64,000 bases of DNA from Rhodoplanes serenus (GTDB lineage: Bacteria; Pseudomonadota; Alphaproteobacteria; Rhizobiales; Xanthobacteraceae). Location: contig CAMDDZ010000014.1 of assembly GCA_945893145.1 (NCBI GenBank), positions 21,364-85,363 of the forward strand, given 5' to 3'. The notes under the pieces are model-generated. The model saw only the letters and a program-made list of their open reading frames with translations, had not been told where the DNA came from and searched no databases. Position numbers and translations under genes: made by a program. Positions 34,844 to 42,561 of this stretch are shown one piece after another (positions within the stretch are counted from its first letter, which is position 1; every line of letters begins with the position of its first letter).

Positions 34844-35821
34844 ATGCGGTTTGGTCGTTTCCTGGTTCCGAGCGGCTTGCTGGCGCTCGCGGCATTGAGC
34901 ACGCCGGCTCTCGCCCAGTATCCGAACAAGCCGGTCACCATCATCGTGCCGTTCGCGGCCGGCGGGCCGACCGACGTGGTCGCGCGCCTTGTCGGCCAGC
35001 ACATGAGCCGCACGCTCGGTCAGACCTTTGTGATCGAGAACATCGGCGGCGCCGGTGGCAGCCTCGGCATGACCCGCGTCGCGCAAGCCGCGCCTGACGG
35101 TTACATCATCGGCGTCGGCAACATGGGCACGCAGTCGGCGGCGCCCGCGCTCTATCCGAACCTGAAGTACGATCCGGCCAAGAGCTTCGCGCAGGTCGGC
35201 ATCGTCAACTTCACACCGCAAGCGGTGGTCTCCAAAAAAGGCTTGCCGCCGGCAACCCTCAAAGAGTTCATCCTTTACGCCCGGGAGCGCGGCTCGGCGC
35301 TGACCTACGGCCATGCCGGCGTCGGCTCGATCTCTCACGTTTCCGGTCTTGTCTTCAACACCAAGTTCGGGCTGAAGCCAAACCTCATTCCCTATCGCGG
35401 CACCGGTCCGGTGTTGCAGGACATGGTGGCGGGCCAGATCGACTACACCGTCGATCAGTCGCTCAACGTCATTCCGCAGATCAAGGCCGGCACCATCAAG
35501 GTCTATGCGATCGCTGCGCCGGCGCGGCTGAAAAGCTTGCCCGATGTGCCGACCACAAAGGAGGCCGGCGAGGACTTCATCTTCAGTGCCTGGAACGCCA
35601 TGGTGGCGCCCCAGGGTACGCCGCCCGATATCGTCGCCAAGCTGGTGGACGCGCTCAACAAGGCGCTCGACGATCCGGCAATCCAGGCGAGCTACGTGGA
35701 ACTCGGAAGCTCGGCCCCGATGGGTGCCGATCGCGGTCCGGCTGGCTTGCAGAAGCTCGTCGAAAGCGAGGTTGCGCGCATCACGCCGGTCATCAAGGCC
35801 GCGGGCGTGACAGCCGAATAG
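34844..35821 (+). CDS. Bug/TctC-type substrate-binding protein
   Basis: This 325-residue binding protein has a signal peptide 'MRFGRFLVPSGLLALAALST' cleaved after 'PALAQ' and the typical 'YPNKPVTIIVPFAAGGPTDV'. GGGAGAAGCAC lies before the ATG. 'AAPDGYIIGVGNMGTQSA' and 'GSISHVSGLVFNTKFG' follow. It precedes the alpha subunit gene of a fumarase/tartrate dehydratase by 17 bases. Import of a dicarboxylate such as tartrate or fumarate is plausible but unproven. Confidence 0.93.
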   Translation: MRFGRFLVPSGLLALAALSTPALAQYPNKPVTIIVPFAAGGPTDVVARLVGQHMSRTLGQTFVIENIGGAGGSLGMTRVAQAAPDGYIIGVGNMGTQSAAPALYPNLKYDPAKSFAQVGIVNFTPQAVVSKKGLPPATLKEFILYARERGSALTYGHAGVGSISHVSGLVFNTKFGLKPNLIPYRGTGPVLQDMVAGQIDYTVDQSLNVIPQIKAGTIKVYAIAAPARLKSLPDVPTTKEAGEDFIFSAWNAMVAPQGTPPDIVAKLVDALNKALDDPAIQASYVELGSSAPMGADRGPAGLQKLVESEVARITPVIKAAGVTAE

Positions 35822-35838
35822 GTGCTAATATCGTGGCC

Positions 35839-36711
35839 ATGCAGCTCGATATTAAAGAAGTCGAAGAGGTCGCGAAGACGCTCTACATCCGCGCGCTGAA
35901 GCTCCTGCCGCCGGACATCAAGCGGGGCTTCGAGCGGCTGCAGGCGCAGGAAACCGACGCAACCGGCCGCTCTGTGCTCGGCACCATGGTGGAGAACATC
36001 GCGGTCGCCGAGCGCACCAAGAACCTGCTGTGCCAGGACACCGGCATCCCGATCTACAACGTCGTCATCGGCAAGAACGTCGAGTTCGACGGCGTTGCGA
36101 TGAAGGAGGCGATCCGTCGCGGCTGTGCGCGCGCCACCACCGAGCATCCGTTGCGCTCGTCGGTGGTGCATCCGGTGACGCGCAAGAACGAGCAGACCTC
36201 GTGCGGCATCGGCGTGCCGCTGATCAACGTCGATTTCGACGGCCGCGACGAGACCGTGGAGATCGAGATGATCCCGAAGGGATCGGGCTCGGAGAATGGC
36301 TCATTCCTGCAAATGCTGATTCCAGCGGACGGCGTCAAAGCCGTGAAGCGCTTCGTCATCGACAAGGTGATCGACTGTGGCGGCCGCGTCTGCCCGCCGA
36401 CCATCGTCGGCGTCGGCGTTGGCGGCACGTCGGACCTGTGCATGCATATCGCCAAGGTGGCGGCGACCCGTCCGCTCGGCACCGCTTGCAGCGATCCGGA
36501 GGGCGCCAAGCTCGAAGCGGAGCTGTCGGAAGCCGTGAACCAACTTGGCATCGGCCCGCAAGGGCTGGGCGGCCGTTCAACCTCGTTCCGCGTGCATGTC
36601 GAAGTGGCGGCGACCCACATCACGATGAATCCGGTCGCGGTCAACATTCAGTGCCACTCGGCGCGGCGCGCCAACGCCGTCATCACGCCGGGCGGCATCG
36701 ATTTCAAGTGA
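35839..36711 (+). CDS. Class I fumarase / L-tartrate dehydratase alpha subunit
   Basis: This is a protein of about 290 residues. 'LLCQDTGIPIYNVVIG', 'DKVIDCGGRVCPPTIVGVGV' and 'GGTSDLCMHIAKVA' match the TtdA/FumA-N family and include the cysteines that bind the 4Fe-4S cluster. The GTG at 35833 is an alternative start. It dehydrates/hydrates malate-fumarate or L-tartrate-oxaloacetate; sequence alone does not separate these. The beta subunit gene follows after 4 bases. Confidence 0.9.
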   Translation: MQLDIKEVEEVAKTLYIRALKLLPPDIKRGFERLQAQETDATGRSVLGTMVENIAVAERTKNLLCQDTGIPIYNVVIGKNVEFDGVAMKEAIRRGCARATTEHPLRSSVVHPVTRKNEQTSCGIGVPLINVDFDGRDETVEIEMIPKGSGSENGSFLQMLIPADGVKAVKRFVIDKVIDCGGRVCPPTIVGVGVGGTSDLCMHIAKVAATRPLGTACSDPEGAKLEAELSEAVNQLGIGPQGLGGRSTSFRVHVEVAATHITMNPVAVNIQCHSARRANAVITPGGIDFK

Positions 36712-36715
36712 CGTC

Positions 36716-37327
36716 ATGACCCATCATGTTTTCGAAACCCCCGTCACCGAGGCGCAGGTGCGCGCGCTGCGCATCAATGACACGGTGACGCTGGAGAAAA
36801 CACTGTTCGGCATCCGCGACGGCACGTTGATCGCGATGTTCGACCGCGACCGGCGCACCACCATGGATCTTCACGGCCACGCGGTGGTTCACACCGCGCC
36901 GAACGTGCGCAAAATACCGGTGACCAACGAGTGTCCAACCGGCTACGCGCCGCTCTGCATCGGCACCACCACGTCGCAGCGCATGGAGCGCTTCACGCGG
37001 CCGCTGATGGAGCGCGAGGGCGTGCGCGTCATCATCGGCAAGGGCGGCATGGGTCCTTTGACGCAGGCGGCGTTTCGCGATCTCGGCGGCGCTTATCTCG
37101 CGGTGATCGGCGGCGCGGCGGCGCTCGAAACCACTTGGATCGAGGCGATCGACGAGGTGGACATGGACGATCTCCATCCTGAGAGCCTTTGGCGCTTCCG
37201 CATCAAGGGATTCGGCCCGCTGCTGGTGACGATGGATTCGCACGGCGGCTCGATCTATGACCGCGTGCAGGACGAGGCCAAGGCGCGGCGCGCGAAGATC
37301 TTGGCTGACCTCGGCGCCAGCGAGTAG
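36716..37327 (+). CDS. Class I fumarase / L-tartrate dehydratase beta subunit
   Basis: This 203-residue protein matches the FumA C-terminal/TtdB domain: 'TLFGIRDGTLIAMFDRDRRT', 'PTGYAPLCIGTTTSQRMERF', 'VIIGKGGMGPLTQAAF' and 'AYLAVIGGAAALETTWIEAI'. It completes the two-subunit hydro-lyase with the upstream alpha protein. The Bug protein upstream and this pair form a plus-strand unit divergent from the AcnX genes. Confidence 0.92.
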   Translation: MTHHVFETPVTEAQVRALRINDTVTLEKTLFGIRDGTLIAMFDRDRRTTMDLHGHAVVHTAPNVRKIPVTNECPTGYAPLCIGTTTSQRMERFTRPLMEREGVRVIIGKGGMGPLTQAAFRDLGGAYLAVIGGAAALETTWIEAIDEVDMDDLHPESLWRFRIKGFGPLLVTMDSHGGSIYDRVQDEAKARRAKILADLGASE

Positions 37328-37359
37328 GGCGCAGGTTCAGCAGCAGGCCACTCGGCGCC

Positions 37360-37806
37360 TCAGCGGCACTGCGAAACCCACTCGGCCTCGATCAGGGTCT
37401 TGTTGTTCATCATCTGCATTCCGCCCATCGAGGCCTTGTTGGTCACCGTCGCCACGTAGCGGCGGGGATTCTCGAACGCGAAGTTGCCTGTCACTTCCAT
37501 GTTGAGCTGGCCCTTGCAGACCAGTTTCCAGCTCAGCGTGTTGCCGGAGAAGTTTTGCTCAAGCGGCGCGCAGTCGGAATTGACCGTGCGTGACACCGGC
37601 GAGAACGTCTTGGCGAGATCGCTCGTCTCCTCGACAGAGAGGCATTTCTGCGAGTACCGCGGTGGGTCGATCGCGCCGTCGTCTTCGACCCAAGTGGTGA
37701 GCTTCCACAGCCCCGGCTCGATGCCGTCGGCGTGCGCCGCGGATGCAAAGAGGAGCAGGGCGGCCGGAAACGCTAGGCTGTAAAGCAAGTTTAAAATTGG
37801 TTTCAT
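37360..37806 (-). CDS. DUF3617 family periplasmic protein
   Basis: This 148-residue protein begins with a signal peptide ('LAFPAALLLFASAAHA') and then 'DGIEPGLWKLTTWVEDDGAI', the DUF3617 pattern. Four cysteines ('QKCLSVEE', 'DCAPLEQ', 'WKLVCKGQ', 'SQCR') probably form disulfides. The start at 37806 is chosen for the signal peptide; a 7-codon longer frame is less likely. Function unknown. It lies convergent to the fumarase beta gene and is divergent from the LysE gene. Confidence 0.82.
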   Translation of the reverse strand: MKPILNLLYSLAFPAALLLFASAAHADGIEPGLWKLTTWVEDDGAIDPPRYSQKCLSVEETSDLAKTFSPVSRTVNSDCAPLEQNFSGNTLSWKLVCKGQLNMEVTGNFAFENPRRYVATVTNKASMGGMQMMNNKTLIEAEWVSQCR

Positions 37807-37950
37807 CACGCCCGTCTCGACAATCAATGGCAGTCAACCTACCACCGATTTTCCGGGCGTCTCGACAAATCTCGGCAGCGAATGCGCCCGTGCCGTTTCT
37901 CCGCTGCCGTGCATAATGCGTGTACTGATCTTGGGTTTTCGGAGCGAACA

Positions 37951-38565
37951 ATGTCCGTCGAACTTTATCTCGCCTATGTGGTCGCCTGCTTTGTCATCAC
38001 GATCATTCCCGGCCCGACCGTCACCCTGATCGTCGCCAACAGCCTGGCGCACGGCGCGCGCGCCGGCTTGCTCAACGTCGCGGGCACCCAGCTCGGCCTT
38101 GGCATGATGATGCTGGTGCTGATCGTGGGACTGTCCTCGATCATCGCCACCATGGGTGTTTGGTTCGACTGGCTGCGGCTCGCGGGCGCGGCTTATCTGA
38201 TCTGGCTGGGCTGGAAGCTGTTGCGCAGCGAAGGCGCGTTCGGCCAATCCGGCGACACGCCCAAGCCGCGCGGTGGATTTTTCCTGCAAGGTTTCTTGGT
38301 GCTGCTCGGAAATCCCAAGGCGCTGCTTTGGTTCGGCGCCTTCATCCCGCAGTTCATCGATCCAGCCGGCGACTACATGTGGCAGGTGGTGCTGCTCGGC
38401 GTGACCGCGATGGCGACCGCGGCGATTTCCGACGGCGCCTACGCCATCCTCGCCGGCGGCGCGGGGCGGCTGCTGTCACGGCAGCGCGTACGTCTCGTCT
38501 CCCGCATCGGCGGGCTCTGCCTGATCGGCGGCGGCGCCTGGCTGGCGCTCGCTCGCGTGCGGTGA
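37951..38565 (+). CDS. LysE/RhtB family exporter
   Basis: This 204-residue membrane protein has about six hydrophobic segments. 'FVITIIPGPTVTLIVANSL' near the N-terminus and 'GFLVLLGNPKALLWFGAFIP' mark the LysE/RhtB/RhtC family, which exports amino acids or related compounds. GGAGCGAACA lies before ATG 37951; upstream in-frame codons are not coding. The substrate is unknown. Confidence 0.92.
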   Translation: MSVELYLAYVVACFVITIIPGPTVTLIVANSLAHGARAGLLNVAGTQLGLGMMMLVLIVGLSSIIATMGVWFDWLRLAGAAYLIWLGWKLLRSEGAFGQSGDTPKPRGGFFLQGFLVLLGNPKALLWFGAFIPQFIDPAGDYMWQVVLLGVTAMATAAISDGAYAILAGGAGRLLSRQRVRLVSRIGGLCLIGGGAWLALARVR

Positions 38566-38577
38566 CGGCCGCGATCG

Positions 38578-39645
38578 TTAGTTGGCAGCGCTGCGATTGT
38601 CGGTGCGCGACGCAAAGGTCGGCGGCTTGCCGAGACGATCCACCACGACGATGCGCTCGATCTCGCCGCGCTGGAATGCGCGCAGGAACCGCGGATAGTC
38701 CTTGAACGAGATGCAGCCGTGCGACTGGCCGGTCGGTCCGAGCAGATAGGAATGCGCCAGGATGCCGTCGCGGCCATACATGGCCTTTTCGTCCACCGGA
38801 GTGAGGCGGATGGCCGCCACCCCGTGGAACAGTGTTTCCCGCATCTTGAGCTCATAGGTGTTAGGCGGGGTTGGACCGCGCATCTTCATCCGGCTGTAGC
38901 GCGGATCGTCCATGAACTGCCCCACACCGGAGTGCGCTTCGAGGCGTTCGCCGTTCGGCAGATACACGGTGCGCGCCGAGATATCGTAGATCGCCGTGCG
39001 CGGCGGACGAACCTCCTCGTCGGGTTTCATCCGAAGACCGTCCATCGGGATCAGCGATGCGAGCTTGGGTCGCACCCGCGGCACCGGCGTCGCTCGCGGG
39101 TCTTCGGGCGACGGCGGGACGTCGACCAGCCGGGCAGGAGGCGGAACGTCACCGAGTTGCGCCGGCGTGACGGTGCTGTCTGCCGACGCAAGAACGAAGG
39201 TGTTGGCGGAGGGAGCACTGATCGAGCCGGTGACTGCCGGATCGGTCAAGGCGTCCGACGTTGCAGGCGCAGCCCGTATGGACAGCGTGGCCACCTTGAC
39301 CGGCATCGGCTCGACGACTTCCACGGTCTGCGGGACGTCGATCAGTGGTGAAACGGCAATGACCGTTCGCCAGGCCTCCGTTCCGCCGTTGAGCGGCCCG
39401 ATCCACGCGCGCCGGTCAAACGGCTGTGCGAGCACGACGGCGGATTTGGCGTCCGTGCGTGCTTGGAACGTGACGGCGAGCGCCCATCCGGCCCCGATCA
39501 TCGCGGTCGTGACGAACACGAAGCCCAGCACAACGGCCGCAAGGCCGCGGCTCAAGGCCTTCAGGCCATTGCGCCGGCGGTTGGTTAAAGAGGGGCGGGG
39601 TTTTGGGGCTGTGACGCGATGCGAAGGCGGGGCCGCAAACGCCAT
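38578..39645 (-). CDS. Membrane-anchored Tlde1/DUF2778 (L,D-transpeptidase-like) protein
   Basis: This 355-residue protein has a short cytoplasmic N-terminus, one transmembrane segment at about 37-58 ('GLAAVVLGFVFVTTAMIGAG'), a Pro/Val-rich linker and a C-terminal Tlde1/DUF2778 domain (about 215-345). The catalytic-type motif is 'GQSHGCISFKDYPRFLRAF', preceded by 'FHGVAAIRLTP'. Tlde1 was described as a secreted L,D-transpeptidase/carboxypeptidase effector, but anchored forms are common in rhizobia. There is no T6SS gene here. A role in peptidoglycan editing is inferred. Confidence 0.85.
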   Translation of the reverse strand: MAFAAPPSHRVTAPKPRPSLTNRRRNGLKALSRGLAAVVLGFVFVTTAMIGAGWALAVTFQARTDAKSAVVLAQPFDRRAWIGPLNGGTEAWRTVIAVSPLIDVPQTVEVVEPMPVKVATLSIRAAPATSDALTDPAVTGSISAPSANTFVLASADSTVTPAQLGDVPPPARLVDVPPSPEDPRATPVPRVRPKLASLIPMDGLRMKPDEEVRPPRTAIYDISARTVYLPNGERLEAHSGVGQFMDDPRYSRMKMRGPTPPNTYELKMRETLFHGVAAIRLTPVDEKAMYGRDGILAHSYLLGPTGQSHGCISFKDYPRFLRAFQRGEIERIVVVDRLGKPPTFASRTDNRSAAN

Positions 39646-39685
39646 GGAACACGCTACTCGCTACTGTTACAGGGGCTTTATCGCA

Positions 39686-39705
39686 AACCATGGCTGAGCA
39701 TGGTT
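39686..39705. promoter_or_regulatory. Inverted repeat in the Tlde1-SdhA divergent spacer
   Basis: AACCATG and CATGGTT (7-base perfect arms) flank a 6-base centre. The site is 41 bases upstream of the Tlde1 start and could be an operator or the base of a hairpin; no regulator is implied. Confidence 0.35.
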
Positions 39706-39715
39706 AAGCTGACGT

Positions 39716-39746
39716 AAAAAACGGCCAGGAAAGTGCTGGCGTTTTT
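39716..39746. terminator. Terminator-like hairpin in a divergent intergenic region
   Basis: The sequence forms AAAAACG(G)CCAG / CTGGCGTTTTT with a 7-base loop; A-runs and T-runs on both sides make it a possible bidirectional terminator. It lies between divergently arranged genes (39645 and 39863), where no coding transcript should end, so a small RNA or attenuated leader is possible. Confidence 0.55.
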
Positions 39747-39862
39747 CCTGTCGTGTTTAAGGACAAGGAAAAAGGCCAACACGAGGCACAAGACGAGACA
39801 GTGTGAAAACTTGGTTACGCGCGCTTGTCTCTTGTGCATCGCCGCCGCGATAATGGGTGTTC

Positions 39863-41587
39863 ATGCAAACTCTCGACACCGACATCCTGATTCTCGGCGC
39901 CGGCGGTGCGGGCCTGTTCGCAGCGCTCCATGCAAAAAAGGCACGCCCGGAACTCGACGTCACGATTGCGGTTAAGGGTCTGCTCGGCAAATGTGGCTGC
40001 ACCCGCATGGTGCAGGGCGGCTACAACGTAGCGCTGGCGCCAGATGATTCCGTCGAGCGCCATTTCATGGACACGATCGAGGGCGGCGGCTGGCTCAACG
40101 ATCAGGAGCTGGCGTGGCTTTTGGTGAGCACCGCTCCCAAGCGCATCCGCGAACTCGAAAACGAGATCGGTTGCTTCTTCGACCGGAACCCTGATGGAAC
40201 CGTGCACCAGAAAGCGTTCGCGGGTCAGACCTTCGACCGCACCGTGCACAAGGGCGATCTCACCGGCATCGAGATCATCAACCGGCTTGCGGAACAAATC
40301 TGGCGGCGCGACGTCCGGCGGCTGGAAGATCACCGCGCGCTCGACCTGATCCCGGCAGCCGACGGTTCCGGCCTCGCCGGCGTCTACATGCTCGACATGC
40401 GCACCGGCGAGCCGCTGATGGTTCGGGCGCGCGCGACGCTGCTCGGCACCGGCGGCGGGCCGACCATGTACCTCTATCACACGCCCTCCGGCGACAAGTC
40501 GTGCGACGGCATGGCGATGGCGTTGCGCGCAGGTCTCCCGCTGCGCGACATGGAGATGGTGCAATTTCATCCGACCGGATTGCTGGCGGGCCCCGGCACG
40601 CGCATGACCGGCACCGTGCTGGAAGAAGGCCTGCGCGGCTCGGGCGGCTATCTGCTCGACGAAAGCGGTGCGCGCTTCATGTTCGACTACGACAAGCGCG
40701 GCGAGCGCGCCACGCGCGACATCGTGTGCCGCGGCATTGCGGATCGCATCCGCAAAGGCTTCGTGTCACCGAACGGCGGCGTCTATATCGCGATGGGCCA
40801 TCTCGGCGCGGCGAACGTGCGGCGCGAGTTCAAGGGCATGGTCGAGCGCTGCGCCGACTGCGGCTTCGATCTCGCGGGCGGCAAGGTCGAGGTGGTCCCG
40901 ACCGCGCACTACATGATGGGCGGCGTGCAGTTCAAAACCGATTGCACCACCGCGATGCCGCGGCTCTATGCGGCGGGCGAGGACACCGGCGGCGTGCACG
41001 GCGCGAACCGGCTCGGCGGCAACGGCGTCGCCAACTCCACAGTGTTCGGCGGCATTGCGGGCGACTGCATCGCGGCGCAGATCAAAACCGCCGGCAAGCT
41101 CGCCGATCCCGATCAGGCCGTGATCGAGGTGGCGCACGAGCGCGCCTTCGCGCCGCTCGGCAAGCGCCGCGCCGACCTCGAAGGCGTGCGGCGCAGGCTT
41201 TACGACATCATGTGGAACGACGTCGGCATCCTGCGCACCGCCGAGGGCCTCGCCAAGGCCCGGCACGCGCTGAACAATCTCGCCACCGGACTCTCGGCGA
41301 TGGGCGTGCCCAATCCGGAGAAGCGATACAACCTGACCTGGATGGACCGGCTGAACCTGGAAAACCTCGTGCAGGTCAGCCGCGCGATCTGTGCCGCGGC
41401 GCAGGCACGCGCCGACAGCCGCGGCGCGCATTTCCGGGAAGATTTCCCGGCGGCCTCCGATCTCGACACCTCGCACTACACGGTCGTGCGAGCCAAGGAC
41501 GAGAGCTTCGCCGTCACCACCGAGCCTGTGGTGTTCAGCCGCGTGCGGCCGGGCGAATCGCTGCTGACCCCGCAGGCGGCGGAGTGA
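39863..41587 (+). CDS. SdhA-type FAD-dependent dicarboxylate dehydrogenase (fumarate reductase/succinate dehydrogenase flavoprotein)
   Basis: This protein of about 574 residues has the FAD dinucleotide motif 'LGAGGAGLFAALHA', catalytic 'HPTG' (H236), 'EGLRGSGG' (R258), 'HYMMGGV' (H349) and 'GANRLGGNGVANSTVFGG' (R383). The residue that aligns with the covalent-FAD histidine (SdhA 'SHTVSAQGG') is a cysteine in 'GCTRMVQGG', so FAD is probably not linked by histidine. L-aspartate oxidase is a possible alternative, but no nadA or nadC is nearby. An upstream GTG at 39857 could also be used. Its Fe-S partner may be the sdhB-type gene at 31641. Confidence 0.88.
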   Translation: MQTLDTDILILGAGGAGLFAALHAKKARPELDVTIAVKGLLGKCGCTRMVQGGYNVALAPDDSVERHFMDTIEGGGWLNDQELAWLLVSTAPKRIRELENEIGCFFDRNPDGTVHQKAFAGQTFDRTVHKGDLTGIEIINRLAEQIWRRDVRRLEDHRALDLIPAADGSGLAGVYMLDMRTGEPLMVRARATLLGTGGGPTMYLYHTPSGDKSCDGMAMALRAGLPLRDMEMVQFHPTGLLAGPGTRMTGTVLEEGLRGSGGYLLDESGARFMFDYDKRGERATRDIVCRGIADRIRKGFVSPNGGVYIAMGHLGAANVRREFKGMVERCADCGFDLAGGKVEVVPTAHYMMGGVQFKTDCTTAMPRLYAAGEDTGGVHGANRLGGNGVANSTVFGGIAGDCIAAQIKTAGKLADPDQAVIEVAHERAFAPLGKRRADLEGVRRRLYDIMWNDVGILRTAEGLAKARHALNNLATGLSAMGVPNPEKRYNLTWMDRLNLENLVQVSRAICAAAQARADSRGAHFREDFPAASDLDTSHYTVVRAKDESFAVTTEPVVFSRVRPGESLLTPQAAE

Positions 41588-41654
41588 ACTCGGGACTCAC
41601 GCGGAGCCGGTGTGCTACATGGCGACGGTCCGCTGACCGAGTGAGGTTTGCTCC

Positions 41655-42551
41655 ATGCCCGACCACATGATCCCGCGCGAGCGCTGCGACTTTTCGGCGA
41701 TCGTCGATCGCCCGCCGCTCAAGCTGCCGGGCAACGCGCGGCTGATCTTGTGGACCATCGTCAATTATGAGGTCTGGGACATCAGCAAGCCGATGGCGCG
41801 GCAGGTGATCCCGGCGCCGACCGGACAGGCGCTGCTGCCCGACGTGCCGAACTGGAGCTGGCATGAATACGGCATGCGGGTTGGAGCCTGGCGGTTTTTC
41901 GAGTTGTACGAGCGCCTCGGTATCAAGCCGTCGCTCTCCGCCAATGCCCGCATCTGCGAGGACTACCCGCGGGTCGCCGAGCAGGCCAAGCGCGCAGGTT
42001 GGGAGTTCATGGGCCATGCCTACGAGCAGGGTCCGATCCACAAGGAGGCCGACCAGGCCGGCATGATCAACCGTTCGATGGATGTCATCGAGAAGTTCAC
42101 CGGCACGCGGCCGGTGGGTTGGATGGGTCCGGGCCTGACGCAGACGCTGGACACGCCGGAGCTGCTGGCCAAAGCCGGCGTCAAATACATTGCCGACTGG
42201 GTGTATGACGACGAGCCCACGGTGATCAAAACCGCCAATGGCCCGCTGGTGACACTGCCCTATACGGTCGAGCTGAACGACATCCCGATGATGATCGTGC
42301 AGCATCACGAAAGCGACTATCTGCTCAAGCGTGCGATCGATCAGTTCGACCGGCTTTACACCGAAGGCGCCGACCGCGCGAAAATCATGGCGCTGGCGAT
42401 CCATCCCTACATCAGCGGTCAGCCGCACCGGATCAAGTATCTCGAGGCGATCTACGATTACGTGCGGCGCTTCCCCGGCGTGCTGCATTGGAACGGCGTG
42501 CAGATCCTCGACTGGTACAAATCGGCCTCGGGCAACAAGCTCGTCGCGTAG
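41655..42551 (+). CDS. PuuE-like NodB-fold hydrolase (paralogue of 15703-16593)
   Basis: This 298-residue cytoplasmic protein has 'LILWTIVNYEVWDISKPMAR' at the first strand and 'GWEFMGHAYEQGPIHKE' at the histidine motif. It aligns along its whole length with the minus-strand protein at 15703-16593. The PuuE-like character points to hydrolysis of a ureide, cyclic imide or similar compound. It begins a plus-strand run (PuuE-like, Ldh, cupin, Bug, HyuA, HyuB) and follows the SdhA-type gene by 67 bases. Confidence 0.85.
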   Translation: MPDHMIPRERCDFSAIVDRPPLKLPGNARLILWTIVNYEVWDISKPMARQVIPAPTGQALLPDVPNWSWHEYGMRVGAWRFFELYERLGIKPSLSANARICEDYPRVAEQAKRAGWEFMGHAYEQGPIHKEADQAGMINRSMDVIEKFTGTRPVGWMGPGLTQTLDTPELLAKAGVKYIADWVYDDEPTVIKTANGPLVTLPYTVELNDIPMMIVQHHESDYLLKRAIDQFDRLYTEGADRAKIMALAIHPYISGQPHRIKYLEAIYDYVRRFPGVLHWNGVQILDWYKSASGNKLVA

Positions 42552-42561
42552 CACCTCAACA

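Noticed and set aside
39863..41587. Calling the SdhA-type protein L-aspartate oxidase (NadB)
   Set aside because: The motifs are shared by both, but there is no nadA/nadC nearby and the flanking genes are dicarboxylate enzymes; kept as an alternative only.
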